The notes: generated by a model not told the origin, from the sequence alone. 64,000 nucleotides of DNA from Ectothiorhodospira sp. BSL-9 (GCF_001632845.1 NZ_CP011994.1:3048001-3112000), one strand, 5' to 3'; counted from the first letter of the stretch, positions 5,938-14,410 are shown. Translations and numbers: made by a program.

Positions 5938-7506
5938 TTAGAGGGTCTCCATGTCAAACGCCACGATCTGCCGCTGCTCGCTGGAGAACTCCACACCAAT
6001 GAGGTGGATCGGCTTGCCGCTGGCCCGGTACTTATCGGCATAGCCCCTGGCCTTGATCTGCTCCAGCGCCCTGCCCTCGGGGAGTTGCTCCACCACCTTG
6101 AACTCGAACAGGTAGATGTGGCCACCGAAGTCTACAGTCATGTCCACCTTGCCATGGTGGCTTGAGTCTTCCACCGTGATCTGGAGCCCCAGCGCGGCAA
6201 AGTGGCTGTAGAACACGCTGGCATAGTGGCCCTCATACTGGGCGATGGGGTTGTTGCGGTACCAGTCATGGGGCAGGCCGGCGTACAGGGCCTTGAGGTG
6301 GGCCTCCAGGCCCGCCAGATCGTGTCGCTGCAGAATGTCCATCAGCATCAGCTGGTGGGTCTGGGCCTCGCTATGGCCGATACCCAGCACCGGAAGCAGC
6401 AGGTCGTTGAGGCTGCTCTCCACCTCCAGATTGGGGAACCCCAGCGTGTACAGCCGGTAACCCAGCATGGGCTCATCGACCTTGCGGATCGTCAGGTAGC
6501 CGGTCTGGAACAGCAGCCCTTCGGTGGTGATGTCATCCACATCAAAGCGCCCGAGCAGCTGGGCCTTGGCCTGGAGCCGGTCCAGCTGGGGGGTGAAGAC
6601 CCCGCGTTTCCTGAGCAGATCAATGAGGAAGGTGGGCGTGGCACTCTCGAACCAGTAGGGGCCGAACTCACGATTCTGGAGCAACAGCAGCACATCGAAG
6701 GGGTTGTAGACCGATGTGACCTCGGGACCACCCCAGCGGTAGCCGTTGTACCAGGTGCGTATCGCCTCGCGGTCCATGCCGGTCAGCTCCGGGGCGAATA
6801 CCGTGTCGATATCCTCATCGGTATAGCCGCAGATCGTTGAATACTCGGGCAATAGCGTGATGTCGCGCAGGTTGTTCAGCCCCGAGAACAGACTGACCTT
6901 GCTGAATTTTGACACCCCGGTGATCAAGACCAGGTGCAGGTGGGGGTCGGCGTCCTTGATCACGCTGTAGAGGTTCTTCAGCCCCTCGCGCAGTTCCCGG
7001 GCACGCTCGGGCTCCAGGATGTTGTCCAGGATGGGCTTGTCGTACTCGTCGATCAGCAGCACGACCGGCTGGTCCGTTTCCTGGTGGGCGAGCTCCAGCA
7101 GGTCGGAGAACTCACCGGGAATATCCGTCTCGGCAGCGGTGGCCTGGGTGAAGCGCTCCCGCTCCTTGCGCAGCTGATGGCGAATGCGCGTGTCCAGCTC
7201 CTCGCGATTGCGCATCACGCCGCTGCCGAAGCTGAGGCGAATCACGGGATGCGTCGTTTGCCAGTCCCACCTGTCATGGAGGTACAACCCCTCGAACAGC
7301 GCCTGACGGCCCTCGAACAGGCAGCGCAGGGTATCCAGCAACAGGCTCTTGCCGAATCGCCGGGGCCGGGAGAGGAAGTAGTACTTGTTCTGCTGAACCA
7401 GGCGCTCGATGATCGGCGTCTTGTCCACATAGTAGTAGCCCCCCTCGCGAATCTCGGAGAAGGTTTGAATGCCAATGGGGAGTCTGAGCCGCTGATGGTC
7501 AGCCAT
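5938..7506 (-). CDS. AAA-ATPase-like/PD-(D/E)XK nuclease-family protein, paralogue 2
   Basis: Also 522 residues, with the same domains as the 4095-5663 gene: GGYYYVDKT and the P-loop variant RRFGKSLLLD near the N-terminus, LLIDEYDKPIL, and the C-terminal GHIYLFEFKV nuclease core. The two copies are almost identical over the first ~85 and last ~150 residues. They differ strongly at about residues 90-150 (this copy reads GSGVMRNREELDTRIRHQLR, the other ADGVHKTRQELDDHIWHQLN) and more lightly around 215-235. That mosaic suggests recombination or selection on the central segment. It probably arose by tandem duplication, since at least 60 bases upstream of the start codon are also shared. Confidence 0.85.
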   Translation of the reverse strand: MADHQRLRLPIGIQTFSEIREGGYYYVDKTPIIERLVQQNKYYFLSRPRRFGKSLLLDTLRCLFEGRQALFEGLYLHDRWDWQTTHPVIRLSFGSGVMRNREELDTRIRHQLRKERERFTQATAAETDIPGEFSDLLELAHQETDQPVVLLIDEYDKPILDNILEPERARELREGLKNLYSVIKDADPHLHLVLITGVSKFSKVSLFSGLNNLRDITLLPEYSTICGYTDEDIDTVFAPELTGMDREAIRTWYNGYRWGGPEVTSVYNPFDVLLLLQNREFGPYWFESATPTFLIDLLRKRGVFTPQLDRLQAKAQLLGRFDVDDITTEGLLFQTGYLTIRKVDEPMLGYRLYTLGFPNLEVESSLNDLLLPVLGIGHSEAQTHQLMLMDILQRHDLAGLEAHLKALYAGLPHDWYRNNPIAQYEGHYASVFYSHFAALGLQITVEDSSHHGKVDMTVDFGGHIYLFEFKVVEQLPEGRALEQIKARGYADKYRASGKPIHLIGVEFSSEQRQIVAFDMETL

Positions 7507-7682
7507 GCCTGGCCCTCCGGGGACAAGTCGTGCGCCGGCGGCAGTCTATCATGGCCCGGAAGGCCCTTGTGGGAGCCCAGCTCCCATAAAGCCCCTCATC
7601 AAAGAGCCTGCCACCTGCGCAGGCCTGGAAGAAAGCGTATGTATGTAGGTTAAAATCAGGGCTCTCAGGTTGGGGTGTGCTG

Positions 7683-8048
7683 ATGAAACGAGTGTACAGC
7701 GCCGCGGATGTGGCTGCCGCCGGCTTTATTCAGGGGGTTTTGGAGAGCGAGGGCATTCGTGCCTACGTCAAGCATGCGCTGTTATGCGGTGCTGCCGGGG
7801 AACTGCCCCCCACGGAATGCTGGCCAGAGATATGGATCATGGAGGATGGCGATGAGGGCCGTGCCCGGGAGATCATTGATGCGGTCACCATGACCGTTAC
7901 CGACGGCAAGGGCTGGACCTGCCAACGCTGCAGTGAGCCCATGGAAGCACAGTTCACCCAGTGCTGGAACTGTGGCGCACAACGGCCTGACAGGGAATGG
8001 CCCTCGTCACCGCCGCCCGGGAAGGACCCTGGCAGCCTGAAGGGTTGA
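7683..8048 (+). CDS. DUF2007-type protein with a C-terminal zinc ribbon
   Basis: A 121-residue protein from the ATG at 7683; a GTG at 7677 is possible, but GGGG at 7672-7675 is better spaced for the ATG. The N-terminal ~70 residues resemble the DUF2007 'putative signal transducing' fold (KRVYSAADVAAAGFIQGVLE, then EIWIMEDGDEGRAREII). The C-terminal part holds two CxxC pairs (CQRCSEP and CWNCGAQ), a rubredoxin-like zinc ribbon. Many proteins of this kind are small cytosolic adaptors without a known target. It stands alone on the plus strand and converges on the BCCT gene. Confidence 0.7.
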   Translation: MKRVYSAADVAAAGFIQGVLESEGIRAYVKHALLCGAAGELPPTECWPEIWIMEDGDEGRAREIIDAVTMTVTDGKGWTCQRCSEPMEAQFTQCWNCGAQRPDREWPSSPPPGKDPGSLKG

Positions 8049-8063
8049 AGCCGCCCTGCCCCA

Positions 8064-9608
8064 TCACCCCCAGGGGGGATTCACTCCCTCCACCCGGTAT
8101 TCCCGGCGCAGCGCGCGCGTCAGGCTGAAGCAGCAGAACCCCAGGATGATCGCCACCGGCAGACCGGCCGTCAGCGAGCCGGTCTGCAGGCTGTCCAGAG
8201 CCCGTTCGCCACCCACGATCAGCAGCGTGGCGGCCACTGCCCCCTCGGTAATCCCCCAGATCACCCGCTGGCGTTTTGGCGAGTGTTTCGAGCCGCGCGA
8301 GATCAGCGCATCGATCACGTAGGTGCCCGAGGCCGATGAGGTGATGAAGTACGTTGCAATCAGCAGCGTGGCCACCCCCGAGGCCAGGGTGGTCCAGGGC
8401 AACTGGGCCAGCATCGCATACAGGGCGACTGTGGTGTCCTCGGCAACCGCTGCCGCAATACCGGCGTTCTCGTCGAACAATTCCATGTGCAGCGCGCTGC
8501 CGCCGAAGATGGCCATCCACGCGAACACGAACAGCGAGGGCAGCGCCAGCACCCCGAAAATGAACTCGCGGATGGTGCGTCCGCGAGAGATACGGGCGAT
8601 GAAGATGCCCACAAAGGGCGACCAGGCAATCCACCATGCCCAGTAGAACATGGTCCAGTCCTTCTGCCACTGGGAGCCGCCGATGGCGTCGGCATGCAGG
8701 GACATTTCAACCAGTTGCTGCAAATAGGTACCGGTGGAGTCCAGGAGGAAGCGCAGGATGAACAGGGTGGGGCCAGCAAACAGCACGAACAACATGAAGA
8801 CGACCGCCAACCCCAGGTTGAACACGCTCACCCACTTCAGCCCCCGGTCCAGGCCCGACAACACCGAGAACACGGCCACCAGGGTGATACCGGCAATGAT
8901 CCCCACCTGATACCAGTGCGACACAGGCAGGTCGAAAAGGACATTGAGCCCGGTATTGAGCTGCATGGCGCCGAAGCCCAGCGATGTGGCCAGACCAAAC
9001 AGGGTGCCGAACACCGCCAGAATATCGATTACATGACCGATCGGACCATAGATGCGATCGCCCAGCAGCGGGTAGAAGATCGAGCGAATCGTCAGTGGCA
9101 GGCGGTGGCGAAAGCTGAAATACGCCACCGACAGCCCCAGCACCACATACACAGCCCAGGCGTGAAGTCCCCAGTGGAAGAAGGTGTAGACCATGGCCTG
9201 GCGCGCGGCCTCCACGGTTTCGCCCTCACCCGTGGGGGGGTGTTGATAGTGCAGGATGGGTTCGGCAACGCTCCAGAAGACCAGCCCGATGCCCATGCCG
9301 GCCGAAAACAGCATGGCGAACCAGGCACCGTAGCCGAACTCCGGCCGATCATCCGGCTGCCCCAGGCGGATGGACCCATAGCGGCTGAAGGCAAGCCAGA
9401 TCAGGAACACCAGAAAGACGGTCACCGCCAGCAGATAACCCCAGCCCAGATACTCGGTGATGAAGCCCTGGATCCCCTCGAACACCTGGCTGGCGGTGGC
9501 GGGAAACGTCACCCCGAAGCCGACGAACGCCAGCACCATGATCGCCGAGGCGATGAAAACCGTGGGATTCACGGTGGCGAAGAATGCTCCCGGACGATAC
9601 TGCCTCAT
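8064..9608 (-). CDS. BCCT-family osmolyte transporter
   Basis: A 514-residue inner-membrane transporter of the betaine/carnitine/choline family, which imports trimethylammonium compounds or ectoine-type solutes with sodium or protons. Typical features are GMGIGLVFWSVAEPILHY near residue 115, the conserved tryptophan-rich segment FYWAWWIAWSPFVGIFIARI around 320-340 and about twelve hydrophobic segments. There is no long C-terminal osmosensing tail like that of BetP. The start at 9608 overlaps the stop of the upstream PEBP-like gene in an ATGA arrangement, which decides it over an ATG 33 bases upstream. The likely role is uptake of compatible solutes in a salty habitat; the exact substrate cannot be read from sequence. 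Confidence 0.88.
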   Translation of the reverse strand: MRQYRPGAFFATVNPTVFIASAIMVLAFVGFGVTFPATASQVFEGIQGFITEYLGWGYLLAVTVFLVFLIWLAFSRYGSIRLGQPDDRPEFGYGAWFAMLFSAGMGIGLVFWSVAEPILHYQHPPTGEGETVEAARQAMVYTFFHWGLHAWAVYVVLGLSVAYFSFRHRLPLTIRSIFYPLLGDRIYGPIGHVIDILAVFGTLFGLATSLGFGAMQLNTGLNVLFDLPVSHWYQVGIIAGITLVAVFSVLSGLDRGLKWVSVFNLGLAVVFMLFVLFAGPTLFILRFLLDSTGTYLQQLVEMSLHADAIGGSQWQKDWTMFYWAWWIAWSPFVGIFIARISRGRTIREFIFGVLALPSLFVFAWMAIFGGSALHMELFDENAGIAAAVAEDTTVALYAMLAQLPWTTLASGVATLLIATYFITSSASGTYVIDALISRGSKHSPKRQRVIWGITEGAVAATLLIVGGERALDSLQTGSLTAGLPVAIILGFCCFSLTRALRREYRVEGVNPPWG

Positions 9609-10069
9609 GATCCGCGATCTGCCTCCGGAGTTGGCATGCATAACGCGCCCGTGAGGCTGGCCTCGGCCAGCACGTGCCCCGACGCGGCGTATTCGAATTG
9701 CGAACGGGTGGCGCCTGCCTGCAATTCAAGCTCGGCATCCAGCGCCAGCAGGCGAAAACGATAATGATGACAACCCTCCGGCGGCACCGGCCCCAGATAA
9801 CCCACCTTGCCGAACGCATCCATGCCGGTCCGGGCCTGGATGGGCAGGTGCAGGGCATCCACGCGTTGGGTCGCCGGGGGTAGATTCCACACCAGCCAGT
9901 GGGTCACTTCGCCCAGAGGGGAATCCAGGTCCTCCAGGAGCAGCGCCAGACTTTGCGCATCTCCCGGCACATCATGGATCTCCAGCGGAGGGAGTTCGTT
10001 GGCGTGGCGGGCCGAGACATCCACGGGCATGGCACCACCGTCCGGGAATGAAGGACTTGTTAGCTGCAT
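9605..10069 (-). CDS. YbhB/YbcL-family (PEBP-like) protein
   Basis: A 154-residue phosphatidylethanolamine-binding-protein homologue. Family marks are MQLTSPSFPDGG at the start, LEDLDSPLGEVTHWLVWNLP, and the later GYLGPVPPEGCHHYRFRLLA, corresponding to the conserved GP.PP...HHY motif at the ligand pocket. No signal peptide is evident, so it is probably cytosolic. The ATG at 10069 places the conserved N-terminus correctly; a longer start at 10084 adds five residues. Its stop overlaps the start of the BCCT transporter gene, so the two are co-translated. The biochemical role of bacterial members is not well defined. Confidence 0.85.
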   Translation of the reverse strand: MQLTSPSFPDGGAMPVDVSARHANELPPLEIHDVPGDAQSLALLLEDLDSPLGEVTHWLVWNLPPATQRVDALHLPIQARTGMDAFGKVGYLGPVPPEGCHHYRFRLLALDAELELQAGATRSQFEYAASGHVLAEASLTGALCMPTPEADRGS

Positions 10070-10134
10070 GACTGTTCCGCCCAAGCTGCCCTCTCAGCCT
10101 CGCATCGTCCCCATTCGTGGCTGCGGGGTCAACT

Positions 10135-10779
10135 TCATGAGCCCTGCTCCAGGCTGTGGCGGGGGGTCAATTGCTCTACCACCCAGTCCACCACCTCACG
10201 ACTCAAGACCTCCATGGCCTGGTTCATGGCGTCCACCACCGCCTCGATGTCCTCGCCCTCGCTGGGCTGGCGGGCCTGAAAACGCCGACTGGCGATGATG
10301 TCGCGATTGACATCTTCCATCAGTTGTACGTCCAGTCGAATAAAGGCCTCGGGGGGGCCATCAGTGCCCTGAGATGGGTACTCACTCTGCAGGGCGCCAA
10401 GCTGACTTACCAGAGAGACCTGGCTGCGCGCGGAGCTGGAATCGCTGATCACCGAGGCCACGCGACCGTCCTGGCGCAGGGCCTCCACCATGTAGGCCGC
10501 CACCAGGGGCGGCGTGCGATCCGCCCAACGGGCACCCCCATAAAAGCTGATCTCCTTGCCGGTGGGCGACACCAGAATGCGGGACGTGGTCAACGGGAAG
10601 GGCGCCTCGGGCTTCTCCACCCTGAGCACCTTGTCATGCACTACCTCGGACGCCGTGTCCTGCTCGGCCGGCGACAGCAGAAACACCCGTTGCGGTGTCT
10701 GTTCAGGCAACAGGGTGCAGCCCGTCAATCCCAAAAGCCAAAGGGCCAGCACGAACACAATGAAGAGTCGGGACATCAC
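10135..10779 (-). CDS. PqiC/ABC-type transport auxiliary lipoprotein
   Basis: A 214-residue outer-membrane lipoprotein, last gene of a four-gene Mla/Mce-type operon. The signal peptide ends in the lipobox LTGC at about residue 21. The mature part has the pattern of the ABC_trans_aux (DUF330) family, including VFLLSPAE near the start, RILVSPTGKEISFYGGARW in the middle and a late SREVVDW. It should sit in the outer membrane and dock the MCE-protein bridge. The start codon overlaps the stop of the MCE gene (ATGA), so the pair is translationally coupled. Confidence 0.85.
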   Translation of the reverse strand: MMSRLFIVFVLALWLLGLTGCTLLPEQTPQRVFLLSPAEQDTASEVVHDKVLRVEKPEAPFPLTTSRILVSPTGKEISFYGGARWADRTPPLVAAYMVEALRQDGRVASVISDSSSARSQVSLVSQLGALQSEYPSQGTDGPPEAFIRLDVQLMEDVNRDIIASRRFQARQPSEGEDIEAVVDAMNQAMEVLSREVVDWVVEQLTPRHSLEQGS

Positions 10780-11714
10780 GGGTTGAACTCCTGAATGCTG
10801 TCCTGACCGATCAGGAAGCGGGTCGGGTTGTCTTCCAGTCGACGGATCACGCGGTTGAGGTTGCGCAGGGTGCTCTTGAGCTCACGCATGGCTGGGTCCA
10901 GTTCACCAAATGACTGCAACCCCTGGTCCAGCGAGCCCTCATGGGTGGCCAGCAAGGACTCCATACGCGAGGCCGTGGCCTCCATCGAGGCCATGGTCTT
11001 GCGGGCATGATCGAGGATGGCCCTGCCCTCCCCGCCCAGCAGGGTGTGGGCCTCATCCCCCAGTCGCTGCAAGGACACCAGGGTCTTTTCCGCCTGCAGG
11101 CTGGCCTGTGTGATGGCCCCCATGGCGCTGGCCAGATCACCACTTTGACCCGCCAGGGCGGAGGTGACCTTTTCCACGTCATCAAGGATACGGGTCACCG
11201 TATCGGCGTTATCGGTGGAGACCATTCGATTGGCGTTGTGCAGCAGCTGCCCCACGGCCTCGATGAGTGTCTCGCTTTCGTCCAGCAAGGTATTGAGCGG
11301 CGAGGGATCCCCTTCAATCCGGGGTGGACTGGAGCGACTGCCCTCCAGCCGCGGGGTATCCGGCGTGCCACCGTAGAGCTGCACACTCATGGCGCCAGTG
11401 ATGTTCACCAGCTTGAGCGTGGCCCGAGTGTCAGCATGTACCGGGATCTCGCTGTCAACCCGAACCAGTACCCGCACCTCGTTGGGATCATCGGGGTTCA
11501 GGCTCAGATCCATCACGTCACCGACGCGAATGCCGCTGAACTGCACCATGTTGCCCTCGGCCAGGCCGCTCACCGCCCGCGTGAAGACAATCTCGTAATA
11601 GTCATATTCCCGGTCCGAGGCGGTCTTGTGCAGCCACAGCCCGAACACCAGGGCCGCCAGAAAGGTGAGCAGGGTGAACAATCCGATCACTACATGATGA
11701 GCTCGGGGTTCCAT
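10776..11714 (-). CDS. MlaD/MCE-domain lipid transport protein
   Basis: A 312-residue membrane-anchored periplasmic protein. A single N-terminal membrane helix (residues ~8-28) is followed by an MCE domain at about 38-115, with the characteristic GNMVQFSGIRVGDV and LKLVNITGAMSVQLYGG. A long helical C-terminal region (~145-300) resembles the needle-like coiled tails of MCE proteins that bridge the periplasm. It carries one MCE domain, as in MlaD, but is longer than E. coli MlaD because of the tail. It lies between the ATPase and the lipoprotein genes. Expected role: substrate-binding or tunnel component of a phospholipid ABC transporter. Confidence 0.88.
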   Translation of the reverse strand: MEPRAHHVVIGLFTLLTFLAALVFGLWLHKTASDREYDYYEIVFTRAVSGLAEGNMVQFSGIRVGDVMDLSLNPDDPNEVRVLVRVDSEIPVHADTRATLKLVNITGAMSVQLYGGTPDTPRLEGSRSSPPRIEGDPSPLNTLLDESETLIEAVGQLLHNANRMVSTDNADTVTRILDDVEKVTSALAGQSGDLASAMGAITQASLQAEKTLVSLQRLGDEAHTLLGGEGRAILDHARKTMASMEATASRMESLLATHEGSLDQGLQSFGELDPAMRELKSTLRNLNRVIRRLEDNPTRFLIGQDSIQEFNP

Positions 11715-11716
11715 GA

Positions 11717-12517
11717 TCAGCGATTCTCCAGAACATCCGCCGCTTCACGGGCGGCGCGGCCACGGGGGCCATGGAAATAGTCACGAATCCATTCATCATC
11801 GGTGTTCTCCACCACATCCAGGCGGTCCGCCACCAGCACCCTGCGCTGCGATAGCACGGCCACCCGATCACAACTGGTATACAGCGTATCCAGATCGTGG
11901 GTCACCAGGAATACACTCAATCCCAGGGCGTCGCGCAGCGTCATGATGAGCCGGTCGAACGCCGCAGCGCCGATGGGATCGAGCCCGGCGGTAGGTTCGT
12001 CCAGAAACAGCACTTCCGGATCCAGCGCCAGGGCCCGGGCCAGCGCCGCCCGTTTGACCATGCCGCCGGAGAGTTCAGCCGGATATTTGAGGGCGGCCTC
12101 CCCCGGCAATCCCGCCAGGGCCAGCTTGATGCGTGCCAGATACTCGGCATCCCGCCGCGACAGGCCGGCGTGCTCCATCAGCGGCAGGGCAATATTCTCC
12201 TGCAGGTTCAGGGAAGTGAACAACGCCCCCCCCTGAAACAGCACGCCAAAGCGCCTTTCCACCTGGGATCGCTCCCGATCCGGCAGGCTTTGCAATTCCT
12301 TTCCAAACACCTCGATGCGCCCCGCCGAGGGCCGCATGAGTCCGACGATGCTGCGCAGGAGCACTGACTTGCCCGTGCCTGATCCACCCACCACGCCCAG
12401 GATCTCGCCGCGGCGGATGTCCAGATCCAGCCCATCGTGTACCACCACGCTGCCAAACCGGTTCTGGAGCCCCCGCACGCGGATCAGTGGAGGCTGTGTA
12501 CCCTGATCGTCCGTCAC
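11717..12517 (-). CDS. ABC transporter ATPase of an Mla-type lipid transporter
   Basis: A 266-residue ATPase with Walker A GGSGTGKSVLLRSIVGL near residue 40, signature LSGGMVKRAALARA near 150, Walker B VLFLDEPTAGLDP near 170 and the switch histidine in VTHDL. The pattern follows MlaF. It overlaps the permease start by four bases (ATGA) upstream and is separated by two bases from the MCE gene downstream, so expression is tightly coupled. It powers phospholipid movement between the inner and outer membranes; the direction cannot be inferred from sequence. Confidence 0.9.
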   Translation of the reverse strand: MTDDQGTQPPLIRVRGLQNRFGSVVVHDGLDLDIRRGEILGVVGGSGTGKSVLLRSIVGLMRPSAGRIEVFGKELQSLPDRERSQVERRFGVLFQGGALFTSLNLQENIALPLMEHAGLSRRDAEYLARIKLALAGLPGEAALKYPAELSGGMVKRAALARALALDPEVLFLDEPTAGLDPIGAAAFDRLIMTLRDALGLSVFLVTHDLDTLYTSCDRVAVLSQRRVLVADRLDVVENTDDEWIRDYFHGPRGRAAREAADVLENR

Positions 12518-13644
12518 CAGCCCATCTCCATGAAGAACAGCGCTGCCAGGGCATTCATGAGAATGACGATGAAGATGGCCTGCACCACGCTGGAGGTGGT
12601 GTGTTCACCCACCGATTGAGCGCTGCCGCTCACCTTGAACCCCTCCAGACAACCCACCACGGCAATCAGAAAGGCAAACACCGGCGCCTTGACCATGCCC
12701 ACCAGGAAATGCTGGAGGGGGATGTCACGCTCGAGAATGATGAAGAACTGGCTGAAGGGGATATCCAGTGAAACAGCGCAGACCACCGCCCCACCCATGA
12801 TGCCGCTCATCATGCCGATGAAGGTGAGCAGCGGCAGGCTGATCATCAAGGCCAGCACCCTGGGTACCACCAGCAGTTCCATGGGGCTCAACCCCTGGGT
12901 GCGGATGGCGTCGATCTCCTCGTTGGCCTTCATGGAGCCGATCTGGGCGGTAAAGGCACTGGCCGTGCGCCCCGCCAGGAGGATGGCCGCCAGCAAGACG
13001 CCAAACTCCCGCAGAAAGGAATAAGCCACCAGGTCCACGGTGTAGACGGTGGCCCCGAATTCCGCAAGCACCGTGGCCCCCAGAAAGGCTACCACGGCGC
13101 CCACCAGGAAGGTCAGCAGGGCCACGATGGGCACGGCGTTCAGCCCGGTTTGATGGAGATGGACCACCAGGGCGGTGAAGCGCCAGCGATGCGGGCGCGG
13201 CAGCAAAGTCAGGATGGTTACCAGCGTCATGCCGATAAACCCCATCAGCAGCCGCTGCTGATGCCATAGTGCCTCGACTGCCTGACCGGTGTCGGCCAGA
13301 AAGTCACGGACCGGTCGCGAAGGGGGAGGCTTGGGCGGGCGGGTCGTCCCCATGGCGCGGGCCACCGTCTCCAGCAGCGCGCGCCGCTCCTGTGGCAGAT
13401 AGGCCGCCTCGGAGGCCAGGGCCTCCAGGCGCGCAGCCCCCAGCAATTCCACCAGCAATGCGGCTCCAGCGGTGTCCAGCTCGCCCAGACGCTCAAGACT
13501 GACCGCACCACCGGCCTCGGTGGTGGCTGATCGCTCCACTTCGCCGCGCAGATCGCGGTAATGGGCCAGCACCCAGTCGCCGACGATACTCAGGCGGTCT
13601 CCTTGCTGGTCGATGCGGCCGGGCGTGGACATCAGGCGGTTCAT
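12514..13644 (-). CDS. MlaE-family permease with N-terminal STAS-like domain
   Basis: A 376-residue permease. Residues ~1-110 form a soluble STAS-like domain (SLERLGELDTAGAALLVELL), fused to an MlaE membrane domain from ~130 onward with GLNAVPIVALLTFLVGAVVA, the conserved coupling region GSMKANEEIDAIRTQGLSPM and several hydrophobic helices. In E. coli the STAS protein MlaB is separate; the fused form is common elsewhere. It is the first gene of the operon permease, ATPase, MCE protein, lipoprotein, and is divergent from the antenna genes with ~290 bases between. A second ATG four codons in (13632) is a possible start. Confidence 0.88.
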   Translation of the reverse strand: MNRLMSTPGRIDQQGDRLSIVGDWVLAHYRDLRGEVERSATTEAGGAVSLERLGELDTAGAALLVELLGAARLEALASEAAYLPQERRALLETVARAMGTTRPPKPPPSRPVRDFLADTGQAVEALWHQQRLLMGFIGMTLVTILTLLPRPHRWRFTALVVHLHQTGLNAVPIVALLTFLVGAVVAFLGATVLAEFGATVYTVDLVAYSFLREFGVLLAAILLAGRTASAFTAQIGSMKANEEIDAIRTQGLSPMELLVVPRVLALMISLPLLTFIGMMSGIMGGAVVCAVSLDIPFSQFFIILERDIPLQHFLVGMVKAPVFAFLIAVVGCLEGFKVSGSAQSVGEHTTSSVVQAIFIVILMNALAALFFMEMGW

Positions 13645-13775
13645 TCCTGTGTAAAGGCATGGGGAATCTGGGATGCTACATGACCGACACCAATGTATGT
13701 AACCCGCACCCGCAAGCCCTCCTGGGGGCTAAACCTGATCTTGCTCAACTTTCTCATCCATTCACGAAAGCGAAG

Positions 13776-13819
13776 TGTTCCGTTACCTTGACATCCAACC
13801 CTGTCAACGTAGACTCACA
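13776..13819 (+). promoter_or_regulatory. Antenna promoter with two PpsR/CrtJ-type boxes
   Basis: A -35 box TTGACA (13788-13793) and a -10 box TAGACT (13810-13815) with a 16-base spacer face the antenna genes. Two TGT-N12-ACA palindromes, the known recognition pattern of the aerobic photosynthesis repressor PpsR/CrtJ, lie at 13776-13793 and 13802-13819. They cover the -35 and -10 boxes and are 8 bases apart, the tandem spacing known from Rhodobacter targets. No ppsR gene is in the window. Confidence 0.75.
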
Positions 13820-13934
13820 CCCAACGCGACAGGCAGGCCGCTGGAACCAAAGGCCACCCGGTCGCAGAGCTTTGGAGTTTTCCATGTCCGGGTCTTGGCG
13901 AGAGGCCTGGTTACAAACCAAGAGGGTGTTATCA

Positions 13935-14132
13935 ATGAGCGAATACAGAGCAAGCAAGCCCAGCAACCCCAAGGACGACTGGAAGCTGTGGCTGGTAGTG
14001 AATCCTGGCACCTGGCTGATGCCCATTCTGATGACCGTGCTGGTTGTCGCCCTGGTTGTACACGCCTTTGTGTACTCCAACGACAGCTACAACCCGCTGA
14101 CCTATGATGCGTCTGCGGAAGTCTCCGAGTAA
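13935..14132 (+). CDS. Light-harvesting antenna alpha subunit
   Basis: A 65-residue bacteriochlorophyll-binding membrane peptide. After a polar N-terminus (MSEYRASKPSNPKDDW) comes KLWLVVNP, the cytoplasmic-interface signature of alpha subunits, and one membrane helix (about residues 26-46) with the chlorophyll-liganding histidine at position 43 in VVHAFVYS. A polar tail of ~15 residues follows. The ATG has a GAGGG site at 13923-13926. VVNP rather than the LH1-type DPRR points to an LH2-like alpha, but type cannot be settled by eye. It precedes the beta gene, the reverse of the usual beta-alpha order. A small hairpin (AGCTC/GAGCT, about 14138-14152) lies between the two genes and may act on the mRNA. 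Confidence 0.85.
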   Translation: MSEYRASKPSNPKDDWKLWLVVNPGTWLMPILMTVLVVALVVHAFVYSNDSYNPLTYDASAEVSE

Positions 14133-14189
14133 TCTCGAGCTCTAACGGAGCTTTAGACTGACTTTTGTCCTAATTAGAGGATATATACC

Positions 14190-14327
14190 ATGAATGACAG
14201 CATTTCCGGTCTGACCGAAGAACAGGCCAAAGAATTCCACGAGCAGTTCAAGACCACCTTCACCGTGTTCATGGTGCTGGCTGCCGCCGCTCACTTCCTG
14301 GTGTACCTGTGGAGACCCTTCTACTAA
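14190..14327 (+). CDS. Light-harvesting antenna beta subunit
   Basis: A 45-residue peptide starting MNDSISGLTEEQAKEFHEQF. It shows the beta-subunit pattern: LTEEQAKEFH near the N-terminus with an accessory histidine, a single helix, the bacteriochlorophyll-liganding histidine in AAAAHFLVYLW, and the terminal WRPFY that resembles the WRPW motif of LH1 beta chains. An AGAGG ribosome-binding site ends about nine bases before the ATG. It is followed within 40 bases by a strong terminator, so the transcript carries only alpha and beta; no reaction-centre genes (pufL, pufM) are attached. With the alpha chain it should form a ring antenna in the photosynthetic membrane. Confidence 0.88.
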   Translation: MNDSISGLTEEQAKEFHEQFKTTFTVFMVLAAAAHFLVYLWRPFY

Positions 14328-14366
14328 GAAGGCGTTTCCCGCTGCACCACTGAAGTAGCGGTATCA

Positions 14367-14410
14367 AGCAGAGGAGGGGTTGGCACATGCCACCCCTCCT
14401 CTGCTTTTTT
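14367..14410 (+). terminator. Rho-independent terminator of the antenna operon
   Basis: An ~18-bp stem (AGCAGAGGAGGGG... paired with ...CCCCTCCTCTGCT, one bulged T) closes on a two-base turn and is followed by TTTTTT at 14405-14410. It lies 40 bases after the beta stop codon and separates the antenna operon from the convergent SulP gene. Confidence 0.9.

Noticed and set aside
8487-9764. 425-residue plus-strand frame across the BCCT gene
   Set aside because: It is rich in His, Gln and Gly with no fold signature and is entirely antisense to a clear membrane transporter.
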